From positions 1 through 64,000 of the forward strand of contig CAZNWC010000004.1 in assembly GCA_964577055.1 (NCBI GenBank): a DNA stretch of 64,000 bases, written 5' to 3'. This document shows, one piece after another, positions 1 through 7,626 of this stretch. The DNA comes from PNNG01 sp964577055. Lineage in GTDB: Bacteria; Bacteroidota; Bacteroidia; UBA7662. Position 1 is the stretch's first letter; every line of letters begins with the position of its first letter. The notes beneath the pieces were generated by a model. The model worked only from the letters and a program-made list of their open reading frames with translations, did not search any database and was not told the DNA's origin. Made by a program: the position numbers and the translations under genes.

Positions 1-511
1 TGATGAGCTCGTCGGGACTCAAACTGCTGCCACACTTCTCGCATTGGTCACCATAGGCATGGTCATGGCCGCATTTCGGACAAGTTCCAATGATGTAGCG
101 GTCGGCCAAAAACTGCCCGGCCTCTTCGTCGAAATACTGCTCCGTTTCAATTTCCTTGAAGCGTCCTTTGTCGTACAAGTTTTTGAAAAAAGCCTGGGCG
201 GTTTCGTGGTGAATTGGCCTGCTTGTCCGCGAAAAATGACTGAAATCGATGCCGAAATCCTTGAACGAATCGCGGATGACTTCGTAATATTTGTCTACCA
301 CTGCCTGGGGTGTGGTATTTTCTTTGCGTGCTTTGAGCTCAATGGCTACGCCGTGCTCGTCGGTGCCACAAATAAACAACACCTCTTCTCCGGTTGCTTT
401 CAGAAACCGGGTGTAGATATCGGCAGGCAGGTAGCACCCAGCCAAATGGCCAATGTGGATAGGCCCGTTGGCATACGGCAAGGCGGCCGTAATCAAATGT
501 CGTTTTTTCAT
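1..511 (-). CDS. metG: Methionyl-tRNA synthetase, N-terminal part (runs off the window)
   Basis: Charges tRNA-Met with methionine in the cytoplasm (class I aminoacyl-tRNA synthetase). Only the first 170 codons are inside the window. Visible features are the class I HIGH signature as H19-I-G-H22 after the ALPYANGP segment, the conserved CGTDEHG stretch, and a zinc-binding knuckle with Cys144, Cys147, Cys157 and Cys160. The ATG overlaps the glyS stop codon by four bases (ATGA), so the two synthetase genes are probably translationally coupled in one operon driven by the glyS promoter. The missing C-terminal part, including the KMSKS loop, lies to the left of base 1. Confidence 0.97.
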   Translation of the reverse strand, partial: MKKRHLITAALPYANGPIHIGHLAGCYLPADIYTRFLKATGEEVLFICGTDEHGVAIELKARKENTTPQAVVDKYYEVIRDSFKDFGIDFSHFSRTSRPIHHETAQAFFKNLYDKGRFKEIETEQYFDEEAGQFLADRYIIGTCPKCGHDHAYGDQCEKCGSSLSPDELI

Positions 512-2076
512 TGGGGCAAACCCTCCTCCTGGCGCGCGCTCAAGTGGGCCAATACGGCCTCCATGCTCACCAACTTATCGAGCAAGGCAGGCAGTTCGGC
601 AATGGCCACCCGCTCCTGCTGCATGCTGTCGCGGTGGCGGATGGTGACGGCACCATCTTCGAGGCTTTGGTGGTCAACCGTGATGCAAATGGGGGTGCCC
701 AGCGCATCCTGGCGGCGGTAACGCTTGCCAATGCTGTCTTTTTCGTCGTACTGACAAGCGAAACGGAATTTCAGCAACTGCATGATTTCGCGGGCCTTTT
801 CGGGCAAGCCATCTTTCTTTACCAAAGGCAAAACGGCCGCTTTCACAGGGGCCAGGAAATAAGGCAGGCGCAATACCACACGCTCGCTGCCGTCTTCAAG
901 CTTCTCCTCGGCATAGGCATGCGAGAGGGTGGCCAAGAAAAGGCGGTCGAGACCAATAGATGTTTCTACCACATAGGGCACGTACGATTCATTGGTTTCG
1001 GGGTCGAAATAGCGGAGCTTCTTGCCGCTGTATTGCTCATGGGCGCCCAAATCGAAATCGGTGCGCGAGTGTATGCCTTCCAACTCTTTGAAACCAAAGG
1101 GGAATTCAAACTCAATGTCTGCCGCTGCATTGGCATAGTGCGCCAATTTGAGGTGGTCGTGGAAGCGGTACTTGTTTTCGGGAAATCCCAAACCCTGGTG
1201 CCAAAGCATCCGGGCCTGCTTCCAGTAGTTGTACCAGGGCATTTCGGTGCCAGGGCGCACAAAAAACTGCATTTCCATCTGCTCAAACTCGCGCATGCGG
1301 AAAATGAACTGGCGGGCTACAATTTCATTCCTGAAGGCCTTGCCGGTTTGGGCAATGCCAAAAGGAACCTTCATGCGGCCGCTTTTCTGTACGTTGAGGA
1401 AATTCACAAAAATACCCTGAGCCGTTTCGGGTCGGAGGTATATTTTGCCCGATTCACCACTCACGGCACCCATTTCGGTGCTGAACATGAGGTTGAATTG
1501 GCGCACTTCGGTCCAGTTACGGGTGCCACTGATCGGACAAACGATTTCCAAATCTATGATAAGCTGACGCAAGGCCTCTAAATCGCCAGCTTCCAATGAC
1601 GATTTCATACGGCCATTGATTTCGTCGATTTTAACTTGGTTGCGCTGTACGTTGGGGTTGGTTGCGCGGAACTGCGCTTCGTCGAAAGCTTCGCCAAAGC
1701 GGCTGCGGCCTTTTTCTACCTCTTTTTCAATCTTGGCCTCTATCTTGGCGATGTGCTCTTCAAGCAGCACATCGGCACGGTAACGCTTTTTCGAGTCTTT
1801 GTTGTCAATCAGCGGATCGTTGAAGGCATCTACGTGTCCCGAAGCCTTCCAAGTAGTGGGGTGCATGAAAATAGCGGCATCAATGCCAACGATGTTTTCG
1901 TGCAATTGCGTCATCGACTTCCACCAATAATCGCGGAGATTCTTTTTAAGCTCGGCACCCATTTGGCCGTAGTCGTAAACTGCTGAAAGTCCGTCGTATA
2001 TCTCGCTCGAGGGGAAAACAAAGCCATACTCCTTGGCGTGGGAGATGACGTTTTTAAACTGTTCTTCGGGAATCAT
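508..2076 (-). CDS. glyS: Glycyl-tRNA synthetase (single-chain, alpha2 type)
   Basis: Class II synthetase that attaches glycine to tRNA-Gly; 522 residues, the size of the homodimeric archaeal/eukaryotic-like form rather than the two-gene alpha2beta2 form. Recognised from the N-terminal segment reading FPSSEIYDGLSAVYDYGQMGAELK, the class II motif 2 region FRNEIVARQFIFRMREFEQMEMQFF, and a C-terminal anticodon-binding domain. The frame stays open a further 18 codons upstream, but the ATG at 2076 is preferred: a promoter box TATCTTTG sits four bases before it, so transcripts from that promoter could not carry the longer start. Overlaps metG by four bases. Confidence 0.97.
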   Translation of the reverse strand: MIPEEQFKNVISHAKEYGFVFPSSEIYDGLSAVYDYGQMGAELKKNLRDYWWKSMTQLHENIVGIDAAIFMHPTTWKASGHVDAFNDPLIDNKDSKKRYRADVLLEEHIAKIEAKIEKEVEKGRSRFGEAFDEAQFRATNPNVQRNQVKIDEINGRMKSSLEAGDLEALRQLIIDLEIVCPISGTRNWTEVRQFNLMFSTEMGAVSGESGKIYLRPETAQGIFVNFLNVQKSGRMKVPFGIAQTGKAFRNEIVARQFIFRMREFEQMEMQFFVRPGTEMPWYNYWKQARMLWHQGLGFPENKYRFHDHLKLAHYANAAADIEFEFPFGFKELEGIHSRTDFDLGAHEQYSGKKLRYFDPETNESYVPYVVETSIGLDRLFLATLSHAYAEEKLEDGSERVVLRLPYFLAPVKAAVLPLVKKDGLPEKAREIMQLLKFRFACQYDEKDSIGKRYRRQDALGTPICITVDHQSLEDGAVTIRHRDSMQQERVAIAELPALLDKLVSMEAVLAHLSARQEEGLPQ

Positions 2077-2080
2077 GGCG

Positions 2081-2088
2081 CAAAGATA
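2081..2088 (-). promoter_or_regulatory. -7 promoter box of glyS-metG
   Basis: TATCTTTG matches the Bacteroidota TAnnTTTG element exactly. Only four bases separate it from the glyS ATG, so the predicted transcript starts at or next to the start codon. Confidence 0.65.
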
Positions 2089-2136
2089 AGGAATGCCCCG
2101 ACATGCGGCAGGCCTAATGCTTTGGCACAATTGGCT

Positions 2137-3237
2137 TTAACTGCCCTTTTCTACGTGTACCGTACGTGTGGGAAAAGCAAAGCTCGACCCGTTGCGCTGC
2201 ACAATTTCATAGATTTTGAAATTGATTTCTTCACGCACCTTTACATAAAGATCGTAATCGTTGCTGTTTACCAAATAGGTAATCAAAATGTTCAGCGATG
2301 AATCGGCATATTCAAAAAAGCGTACAACGGGATTGTCGTTGGTGTTTTCGTGCCTCAGTAGTACATCATGTATTTCGGCGATGATGTTTTTCATGACATC
2401 GGGCTGGGTATCGTAGGTGAGGCCAATGAAAAAACGCGCTCGTCGATGGGTGCTTTCGGTGATGTTGTTCAACGGCGCTCCTACCAGTGCTTTGTTCGGC
2501 ACGGTTACGTAACTTTTGTCGAGTGTCCTTATGCGGGTACTACGAAAGCCCACCTTTTCAATGGTTCCAACTATGCCATTAAAATCTACTGTATCGCCTA
2601 CGGTGAAGGGCTTGTCAAGGAAAATGGTGAACGAGCCCAGCAAATTGGCCAAGCTCTCCTGCGCAGCCAAGGCAACGGCCAGGCCACCAATGCCTAAGCC
2701 ACCCACCAAAGCGGTTACATTGGCTTTAAACACTGCCCCTAAGGCGAACATGATGGCGAAAATAATCAGCAATACCTTGATGCCATCGATTGCGAATGGC
2801 ACCAATTGATCGTCGAGCTTCGAATCGGTAACGGCTGCTTTTTCGAGCCATCTTTCACCAATGTACTCGGTTACTTTCAGTAAAATGCGTGTAACGGCAA
2901 CGGTCAACAGGAGTTTCAGGAGAATGTTCAGGTAAAAATGCAACCTGAACTTTTCTTCGAATACTTCAAGATGTTCGGGAATGTTGAGCAGCGTAAAACT
3001 GATGTACAAGGCCACCATCATGCCAAAGAACTGCATGGGCTTGCCCACCAATTCGTTAAAACGGTCGCTTTTATCGGCTATTCCTTTTTTGCTGAAGAGC
3101 CGGTACAAAAGCTTGTTTGCCAGTCGTGCACCCCAAACCTGGAGACTGAAAACAACCAGCATCAGAATGCCTACTACCAACAGCTGGTGTACGGTTTGGC
3201 CTAAAATGGTGGTGTTCATCAGTTCCTGGTAGGTCAT
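2137..3237 (-). CDS. MscS-family mechanosensitive ion channel
   Basis: Inner-membrane tension-gated channel that releases solutes on osmotic downshock. 366 residues, a little longer than E. coli MscS (about 286). Several hydrophobic segments occupy roughly residues 15-200; the pore-lining helix is the Gly/Ala-rich run around VTALVGGLGIGGLAVALAAQ, followed by the conserved ESLANLLGSFTIFLDKPF and GDTVDFNGIVGTIEKVGFRSTRIRT of the cytoplasmic beta domain, with PNKAL and N-N-I motifs after it. The ATG overlaps the stop of the upstream dehydrogenase gene by four bases, so it is the second gene of a two-gene operon. The metabolic link between the two genes is not obvious. Confidence 0.93.
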   Translation of the reverse strand: MTYQELMNTTILGQTVHQLLVVGILMLVVFSLQVWGARLANKLLYRLFSKKGIADKSDRFNELVGKPMQFFGMMVALYISFTLLNIPEHLEVFEEKFRLHFYLNILLKLLLTVAVTRILLKVTEYIGERWLEKAAVTDSKLDDQLVPFAIDGIKVLLIIFAIMFALGAVFKANVTALVGGLGIGGLAVALAAQESLANLLGSFTIFLDKPFTVGDTVDFNGIVGTIEKVGFRSTRIRTLDKSYVTVPNKALVGAPLNNITESTHRRARFFIGLTYDTQPDVMKNIIAEIHDVLLRHENTNDNPVVRFFEYADSSLNILITYLVNSNDYDLYVKVREEINFKIYEIVQRNGSSFAFPTRTVHVEKGS

Positions 3238-4460
3238 AGCAATTCTTTTAGTGCAATTTCAAATGCTGTACGCGTGATATTGGTTTTGGCAGGATTTAAA
3301 TCATATACCTTTTTCAAAGCGCCGCCAATAATGTTGGAAACATCGCTAAAAATGGCATCATCACTGATTTCCACTTCCTTTTGCATCAAATAGCCAAATA
3401 CCCGGGCCATACCACAATTGGCAATAAAGTCTGGCAGCAAGGCTACATTTTCGTCTACATATTTGGCAATGGGACCAAAGAAGATTTCAGGGTCGGCAAA
3501 GGGCACGTTGGCACCGCTGCTTACTACTTCGAGTCCGGCTGCAATCAAACGTTCCATTTGTTCACGGGTTACCAAGCGTGAGGCCGCAGCGGGCACAAAA
3601 ATATCTGCTTGTTGGTCCCAAATGCGGGCATTTACCTCTTCGAACGACAGCATGTTGAATGCATTCAACTTGTTGCCACTTTTGGAAAGGAACAGCGATT
3701 TTACATCTTCATAGGTATAGCCCGATGGGTTGATGAGTCCGCCTTCGCGGTCGATAATGCCCGTAAGCAATACGCCCTGCTGTGCCAGGTAATAGGCCGC
3801 AGCGGCAGCTACATTGCCCCAACCCTGGATGATGGCCTTTTTGCCCAAGGCCGATTCGCCGCGCATTTTGTAGTAGTGTATTACAGCTTCAGCCACACCA
3901 TATCCCGTGATCATATCGGCCACGACGTATTTTTTAGCAGGATCGGGTGAATAGTGCGGGTCTTCCACCACTTTGCTTACCCCTAAACGCAATTGACCTA
4001 CACGGCGAATTTTGTCACCTTCGGGGGCCTGGAAGTGACCGTTCACAACACCTTCTTGCGGGTGCCACAGGCCGTATTCTTCGGTAATGGGAATTACCTC
4101 GTGGATTTCGTCAACATTGAGGTCGCCACCAGTGCCATAGTAATTCTTCAACAGGGGCATGACGGCTTTGTACCAGCGCCTGAGGACATCCTTTTTGCGA
4201 GGGTCGGCCGGATCGAAGTTGATGCCCGATTTAGCTCCGCCGATGGCCGGGCCGCTTACCGTAAACTTGATTTCCATGGTTTTGGCAAGCGATTCTACTT
4301 CACGCTTGTCGAGACCCTTGCGCATGCGTGTTCCTCCACCAGCTGCTCCGCCGCGCAAAGAATTGATCACCACCCAGCCTTCGGCATCGGTTTCGGCGTC
4401 TTTCCATTCAAAAACAATTTCGGGGGTCTTGTGCTCAAAGCGTTTGAGTAAATCTTCCAT
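3234..4460 (-). CDS. Glu/Leu/Phe/Val family NAD(P)-dependent dehydrogenase
   Basis: Oxidative deaminase of the glutamate/leucine dehydrogenase superfamily; 408 residues. The N-terminal substrate domain shows the glycine-rich LRGGAAGGGTRMRKG stretch and the catalytic-lysine region GPAIGGAKSGINFDP, then the conserved TGGDLNVDE. The Rossmann domain begins near KKAIIQGWGNVAAAAAYYL. Family membership is certain; whether glutamate or a branched-chain amino acid is the substrate cannot be read here. First gene of an operon with the MscS channel. A TATTTTTG box lies 19 bases before the ATG with a TTG 20 bases upstream of it. Confidence 0.93.
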   Translation of the reverse strand: MEDLLKRFEHKTPEIVFEWKDAETDAEGWVVINSLRGGAAGGGTRMRKGLDKREVESLAKTMEIKFTVSGPAIGGAKSGINFDPADPRKKDVLRRWYKAVMPLLKNYYGTGGDLNVDEIHEVIPITEEYGLWHPQEGVVNGHFQAPEGDKIRRVGQLRLGVSKVVEDPHYSPDPAKKYVVADMITGYGVAEAVIHYYKMRGESALGKKAIIQGWGNVAAAAAYYLAQQGVLLTGIIDREGGLINPSGYTYEDVKSLFLSKSGNKLNAFNMLSFEEVNARIWDQQADIFVPAAASRLVTREQMERLIAAGLEVVSSGANVPFADPEIFFGPIAKYVDENVALLPDFIANCGMARVFGYLMQKEVEISDDAIFSDVSNIIGGALKKVYDLNPAKTNITRTAFEIALKELL

Positions 4461-4479
4461 GGATTTTAATAAGTTGGCG

Positions 4480-4510
4480 CAAAAATAGCCTTTTCAAAAG
4501 GAACTGCCAA
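4480..4510 (-). promoter_or_regulatory. Promoter of the dehydrogenase-MscS operon
   Basis: TATTTTTG (-7 box) at 4480-4487 on the minus strand, with a TTG 20 bases upstream as the -33 element. This is near-ideal spacing for a Bacteroidota primary sigma promoter and leaves a leader of roughly 14 bases. Confidence 0.65.
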
Positions 4511-4536
4511 CCTGAGCACAAGGCACGGCTATAAAA

Positions 4537-4562
4537 CAAAAAACCCTCCACAAGGGAGGGCT
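4537..4562 (-). terminator. Terminator after tRNA-Gln
   Basis: On the minus strand a six-pair stem CCCTCC/GGAGGG with a CTTGT loop is followed by a T run, directly downstream of the tRNA 3' end. Confidence 0.8.
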
Positions 4563-4563
4563 T

Positions 4564-4639
4564 TGGTTGGCCGACTAGGTCTCGAACCTAGACTCTTCTG
4601 AACCAAAATCAGACGTGTTGCCAATTACACCATCGGCCA
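4564..4639 (-). tRNA. tRNA-Gln (anticodon TTG)
   Basis: 76 nt including an encoded CCA. The acceptor stem TGGCCGA/TCGGCCA pairs perfectly, with discriminator A. The anticodon stem TCTGA/TCAGA closes a seven-base loop reading TTTTGGT, giving anticodon TTG for CAA codons. The T arm carries GGTTCGAGACC. It stands alone, with its own promoter and terminator. Confidence 0.95.
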
Positions 4640-4643
4640 AAAT

Positions 4644-4679
4644 GGACTGCAAATATAGCAGTCCGTGCTTTTTTGTCAA
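4644..4679 (-). promoter_or_regulatory. tRNA-Gln promoter with an inverted repeat around the -7 box
   Basis: TATATTTG at 4650-4657 with TTG exactly 19 bases upstream (4677-4679) is a strong match to the phylum consensus, 10 bases before the tRNA. The -7 box sits in the loop of a perfect seven-pair inverted repeat (GGACTGC/GCAGTCC, 4644-4664), which may also serve as a weak terminator for the upstream DUF4399 gene. Confidence 0.65.
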
Positions 4680-4697
4680 TGCTTTCGGTGAAAAATC

Positions 4698-5198
4698 TTA
4701 TTTCACCTTTATTTTGATGGTAGCGCTGAGGTTTTCACCATAGCTCAAGTGTGCGCCATTGGCAAACTGTAGGGTGAGTGTGTGCTCACCACTGCTCAAG
4801 CTATCGAGGGTCATTTCGGTTTGTCCTTTGCCAAAATGCAGGTGTTGTCCGTCAAACGGAACACTTGTGCCAGTTGCCATGAAGCCGCCATCGATGATGA
4901 GGTGGTGGTGGCCACGACCGTAATTTACTTGTCCGGCTGGTTCTACTTCCATGCCCTCAACGCCCATTTGCAACTGGAAAGGCAAGCTGATTTCCTGACC
5001 ATCGGTCAAATTGGCGAAGAAAATACGTGCATCGGCCGGATGACTAACACCCAAGCCTGTGGTGTCAACAGCCTCGCTGCTATGTTCCATAGCGGCATGG
5101 TCGTGGCCCGACATATCGTGACCGGCATGTTCATCGGGTTTTTCGTTACCGCAGGCAATCATGATGGCCAAAGCGGGTAAAAGGAGGAGTTTTTTCAT
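4698..5198 (-). CDS. DUF4399 lipoprotein
   Basis: 166-residue exported protein of unknown function. The signal peptide ends in a lipobox around IMIACGN, so Cys would be lipidated. A His/Asp-rich linker follows (HAGHDMSGHDHAAMEH), then a DUF4399 domain with its typical FFANLTDGQEISLPFQ, MGVEGMEVEPAG and GRGHHHLIIDG motifs. The histidine-rich linker could bind metal, but that is inference. The ATG at 5198 is chosen because it opens the signal peptide and follows a TATTTTTG box by 20 bases. Confidence 0.85.
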   Translation of the reverse strand: MKKLLLLPALAIMIACGNEKPDEHAGHDMSGHDHAAMEHSSEAVDTTGLGVSHPADARIFFANLTDGQEISLPFQLQMGVEGMEVEPAGQVNYGRGHHHLIIDGGFMATGTSVPFDGQHLHFGKGQTEMTLDSLSSGEHTLTLQFANGAHLSYGENLSATIKIKVK

Positions 5199-5218
5199 GG
5201 GAAAATCTTGATGGAATA

Positions 5219-5226
5219 CAAAAATA
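5219..5226 (-). promoter_or_regulatory. -7 promoter box of the DUF4399 gene
   Basis: TATTTTTG, 20 bases before the ATG. No convincing -33 TTG at the usual distance. Confidence 0.5.
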
Positions 5227-5251
5227 GGCCATTTTGGCCAAGTGGTGTAAA

Positions 5252-5285
5252 CAAAAAACCCCAGCATTGGAATGGCCGGGGTTTT
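5252..5285 (-). terminator. Terminator of ahcY
   Basis: On the minus strand CCCCGGC pairs with GCTGGGG (one G-T pair), followed by a run of T, just past the ahcY stop codon. Confidence 0.8.
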
Positions 5286-5302
5286 GATTGCCGTTGGACG
5301 GC

Positions 5303-6610
5303 TTAGTAGCGATACATATCGGTTTTGAACGGACCGCTCACCGATACACCGATATAATCGGCTTGTACATCGGTAAGGGTTTCGAGCTCTACACCAATTT
5401 TGGCGAGGTGCAACATGGCTACCTTTTCGTCGAGGTGCTTAGGAAGCACGTAAACGTCGTTGCCATATTTGCTGCCGTTGGTCCACAATTCAATTTGGGC
5501 CAAGGTTTGGTTGGTGAAAGAATTCGACATCACAAAGCTGGGGTGACCCATGGCGCAACCGAGGTTCACCAAACGGCCTTCAGCCAATACGATGATTTCG
5601 TTTCCGTTGATTTCGTAAACATCTACTTGCGGCTTCACCGTATACTTGGTGTGCTTGTAGTTTTTATTCAACCACGCCATGTCGATTTCGTTGTCGAAGT
5701 GGCCAATGTTGCACACGATGGTTTTGTCTTTCATGCGCAAGAAGTGCTTCTCGTTTACGATGTTGTAGTTACCAGTAGCGGTTACCACAATGTCAACGCG
5801 GTCGATTACGCTATCGAGGCGCTTCACCTCATAGCCATCCATGGCTGCTTGCAAGGCGCAAATGGGGTCGATTTCGGTCACGATTACGCGTGCACCAGCA
5901 CCACGGAAAGATTCTGCGGTACCTTTGCCTACGTCGCCGTAGCCACACACAACTACTACTTTACCGGCCATCATTACGTCGGTAGCGCGGCGGATAGCGT
6001 CAACTGCAGATTCGCGACAGCCATATTTGTTGTCGAATTTCGACTTGGTTACTGAGTCGTTCACGTTGATGGCAGGCATAGGCAGGCTGCCTTCACGTAC
6101 ACGCTTGTACAAACGGGCTACACCGGTAGTGGTTTCTTCCGAAATGCCACGTATACCTTTGGCAAGCTCAGGATTGGTATCGAGCACCACGTTGGTGAGG
6201 TCACCACCGTCGTCAAGGATCATGTTAAGAGGTTGTCCGCCTTCAAAAGCATACAGGGTTTGTTCAATACACCACTCGTATTCTTCTTCGGTCATGCCTT
6301 TCCATGCAAAAACCGGGATGCCAGCAGCTGCAATGGCAGCGGCAGCGTGGTCTTGGGTTGAAAAGATGTTACAGCTTGACCAGCTTACTTCAGCTCCCAG
6401 CTCTACCAATGTTTCAATCAACACGGCGGTTTGAATGGTCATGTGCAAACAACCTGCAATACGCGCACCTTTGAGCGGCTTGGTAAGACCAAACTCTTCA
6501 CGCAAGGCCATGAGGCCGGGCATCTCGGCTTCCGCCAATTTGATTTCTTTGCGGCCCCACTCGGCCAACGAAATGTCTTTTACTTTGTACTTCTGTGTGG
6601 TTTCAATCAT
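5303..6610 (-). CDS. ahcY: Adenosylhomocysteinase
   Basis: Hydrolyses S-adenosylhomocysteine to adenosine and homocysteine, removing the inhibitory product of methyltransferases; cytoplasmic, NAD-dependent. 435 residues, typical for the family. The N-terminal part shows ARIAGCLHMTIQTAVLIETL and SCNIFSTQDHAAAAIA; the NAD domain shows VVVCGYGDVGKGTAESFRG; the C terminus ends in KTDMYRY, as in most homologues. The frame is open about 100 codons upstream of 6610, but the translated extension looks non-coding, and the ATG at 6610 gives the family N terminus. A TATCTTTG box lies 42 bases upstream, so this gene has a real leader. Confidence 0.97.
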   Translation of the reverse strand: MIETTQKYKVKDISLAEWGRKEIKLAEAEMPGLMALREEFGLTKPLKGARIAGCLHMTIQTAVLIETLVELGAEVSWSSCNIFSTQDHAAAAIAAAGIPVFAWKGMTEEEYEWCIEQTLYAFEGGQPLNMILDDGGDLTNVVLDTNPELAKGIRGISEETTTGVARLYKRVREGSLPMPAINVNDSVTKSKFDNKYGCRESAVDAIRRATDVMMAGKVVVVCGYGDVGKGTAESFRGAGARVIVTEIDPICALQAAMDGYEVKRLDSVIDRVDIVVTATGNYNIVNEKHFLRMKDKTIVCNIGHFDNEIDMAWLNKNYKHTKYTVKPQVDVYEINGNEIIVLAEGRLVNLGCAMGHPSFVMSNSFTNQTLAQIELWTNGSKYGNDVYVLPKHLDEKVAMLHLAKIGVELETLTDVQADYIGVSVSGPFKTDMYRY

Positions 6611-6652
6611 GGTAGAATTCTTTCTGTAATTTGCCAAATGCAAAATGGAATG

Positions 6653-6660
6653 CAAAGATA
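6653..6660 (-). promoter_or_regulatory. -7 promoter box of ahcY
   Basis: TATCTTTG, exact consensus, 42 bases before the ahcY ATG, giving a leader of roughly 37 bases. Confidence 0.55.
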
Positions 6661-6787
6661 ACCTTTTTTGAGCAAAATGGTTTGAAAGGCCTGATTTTGA
6701 GGCCGGCTTTACAGAAACTTCATCATACGAAGACCGCTTTGGCTCGGGAATAACTATGAAAAATGAAAATACGTTTTCAAAATTCCT

Positions 6788-6982
6788 ATGAAAAACGAAA
6801 ACAGAAAAATGGATGCTCACCAGCTTTTGGAAAACCTCAGGAAACAGCGGGTGACCAATGCCCAATTTTGTTTCCGGCTCCCTTTCGAGCGGCCTATCCC
6901 CATGCCACATGCAACATGGTCAACAACAACAATTTGTTCGATTATTTCAATGCACCTGTCGAAATGCATGGCAAATAACTAA
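6788..6982 (+). CDS. Weak candidate small ORF, unknown
   Basis: 64 codons starting at the second copy of a duplicated K-N-E-N start. The first half (about residues 8-33, including DAHQLLENLRKQRVTNAQFC) looks like a charged helix, while the second half is poor in coding character. Another frame of the same strand looks better from about 6916 (NNNNLFDYFNAPVEMHGK). This could be a frameshifted small gene or chance. No family recognised. Confidence 0.2.
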   Translation: MKNENRKMDAHQLLENLRKQRVTNAQFCFRLPFERPIPMPHATWSTTTICSIISMHLSKCMANN

Positions 6983-6992
6983 TGCAAGCCAT

Positions 6993-7000
6993 TAGCTTTG
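6993..7000 (+). promoter_or_regulatory. -7 promoter box for the gene at 7005
   Basis: TAGCTTTG, exact TAnnTTTG, four bases before the ATG at 7005. Predicts a leaderless transcript. Confidence 0.5.
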
Positions 7001-7004
7001 TAGC

Positions 7005-7355
7005 ATGAAAGCCTTGCGCGATTTGGGATGTATTGTATTGTTGCTCTCGGGCCTGTTATGGCTGAGTGCAGCAAACGATGCGCCAATGCCGCAAGCGGAG
7101 GAAGGCGCATTACATGCGGCTCAATGGGTGATGCCTCCTTTCCCTGAGGCCTTGCTTGACCAAAAACCTGCCGTACAGTTTCTGCAGCAAGTGCCTTACA
7201 GCTCTGGATTTCGGGTGCCCGCGCATGCACACAACACCGATCGGGCCTTGGTGCAGCAGTTTGGCCGGTCCAATCAGCGGCAGCAGTATGGCCTCAAAAG
7301 CGTCCGTCATGCCCTGCGCCGTGAGATATTGTATCCATTTCATGCATTTGGTTGA
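7005..7355 (+). CDS. Small exported protein of unknown function
   Basis: 116 residues with an N-terminal signal sequence (hydrophobic run CIVLLLSGLLWLSAAN) and no recognised domain. The mature part is rich in Gln, Ala and His. The start is supported by a consensus -7 box four bases upstream. A second small membrane-protein gene follows 64 bases downstream. No cysteine suits a lipobox, so it is predicted to be periplasmic or secreted rather than lipidated. I do not recognise a family. Confidence 0.55.
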   Translation: MKALRDLGCIVLLLSGLLWLSAANDAPMPQAEEGALHAAQWVMPPFPEALLDQKPAVQFLQQVPYSSGFRVPAHAHNTDRALVQQFGRSNQRQQYGLKSVRHALRREILYPFHAFG

Positions 7356-7407
7356 GTGAACGATTGTCGTGAAAGCCCATGTGGCATGCATTTTTTCGTT
7401 TCACCTT

Positions 7408-7415
7408 TAATTTTC
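7408..7415 (+). promoter_or_regulatory. -7-like box for the microprotein at 7420
   Basis: TAATTTTC, one mismatch to TAnnTTTG, four bases before the ATG: the same spacing as other leaderless candidates in this window. Confidence 0.35.
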
Positions 7416-7419
7416 AACC

Positions 7420-7512
7420 ATGGATACTGGAACCATCATTGTTACCATCATCATGATTTTGCTGTTGGCCCTGCCCTTTTACGCAGCCCAACGGTCAAAG
7501 AAAAACAAATAA
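7420..7512 (+). CDS. 30-residue single-pass membrane protein
   Basis: Reads as a short N terminus, one hydrophobic helix (TIIVTIIMILLLALPFYAA) and a basic tail ending RSKKNK: an N-out or stop-transfer topology with positive charges after the helix. Coding character is supported by a -7-like box four bases upstream and a strong terminator 22 bases downstream, which together frame a one-gene transcript. Small membrane proteins of this layout (short helix plus Lys-rich tail) recur in Bacteroidota, but no function is known to me. Confidence 0.6.
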   Translation: MDTGTIIVTIIMILLLALPFYAAQRSKKNK

Positions 7513-7533
7513 ACTCCCGAGTATTGGAACAAG

Positions 7534-7565
7534 CCGGAAGCACGCAATGCGCTTCCGGTTTTTTT
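7534..7565 (+). terminator. Terminator after the 30-residue membrane protein
   Basis: Perfect eight-pair stem CCGGAAGC/GCTTCCGG with a nine-base loop, followed by seven T. Confidence 0.9.
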
Positions 7566-7613
7566 GTGTGCACAATGCGCATTACAGATGCAACAACTTT
7601 GCATGGTGCCTGT

Positions 7614-7621
7614 TATTTTCG
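7614..7621 (+). promoter_or_regulatory. -7 promoter box of the M1 aminopeptidase gene
   Basis: TATTTTCG (TAnnTTCG variant), five bases before the ATG at 7627; predicts a leaderless or nearly leaderless mRNA. Confidence 0.45.
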
Positions 7622-7626
7622 TTGTG

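Larger units (their letters stand above)
6611..7004. other. Intergenic region with ahcY promoter and duplicated motif
   Basis: Holds the ahcY -7 box TATCTTTG (6653-6660, minus strand); two near-identical 17-base segments at 6754-6770 and 6786-6802, each placing an ATG before codons for K-N-E-N; and between them an inverted repeat TGAAAA/TTTTCA (6764-6779). A 64-codon plus-strand frame from 6788 to 6982 is open but has an unconvincing second half; I rate it a weak small-gene candidate. The -7 box of the next gene lies at 6993-7000. Confidence 0.4.

Noticed and set aside
511..1581. Long plus-strand open frame opposite glyS (about 356 codons)
   Set aside because: It is the antisense of a certain glyS gene; the translation has no family motifs and the pattern follows from the codon bias of the real gene.
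5288..6055. Plus-strand open frame opposite ahcY
   Set aside because: Antisense shadow of ahcY; its predicted protein shows no recognisable domain or promoter.
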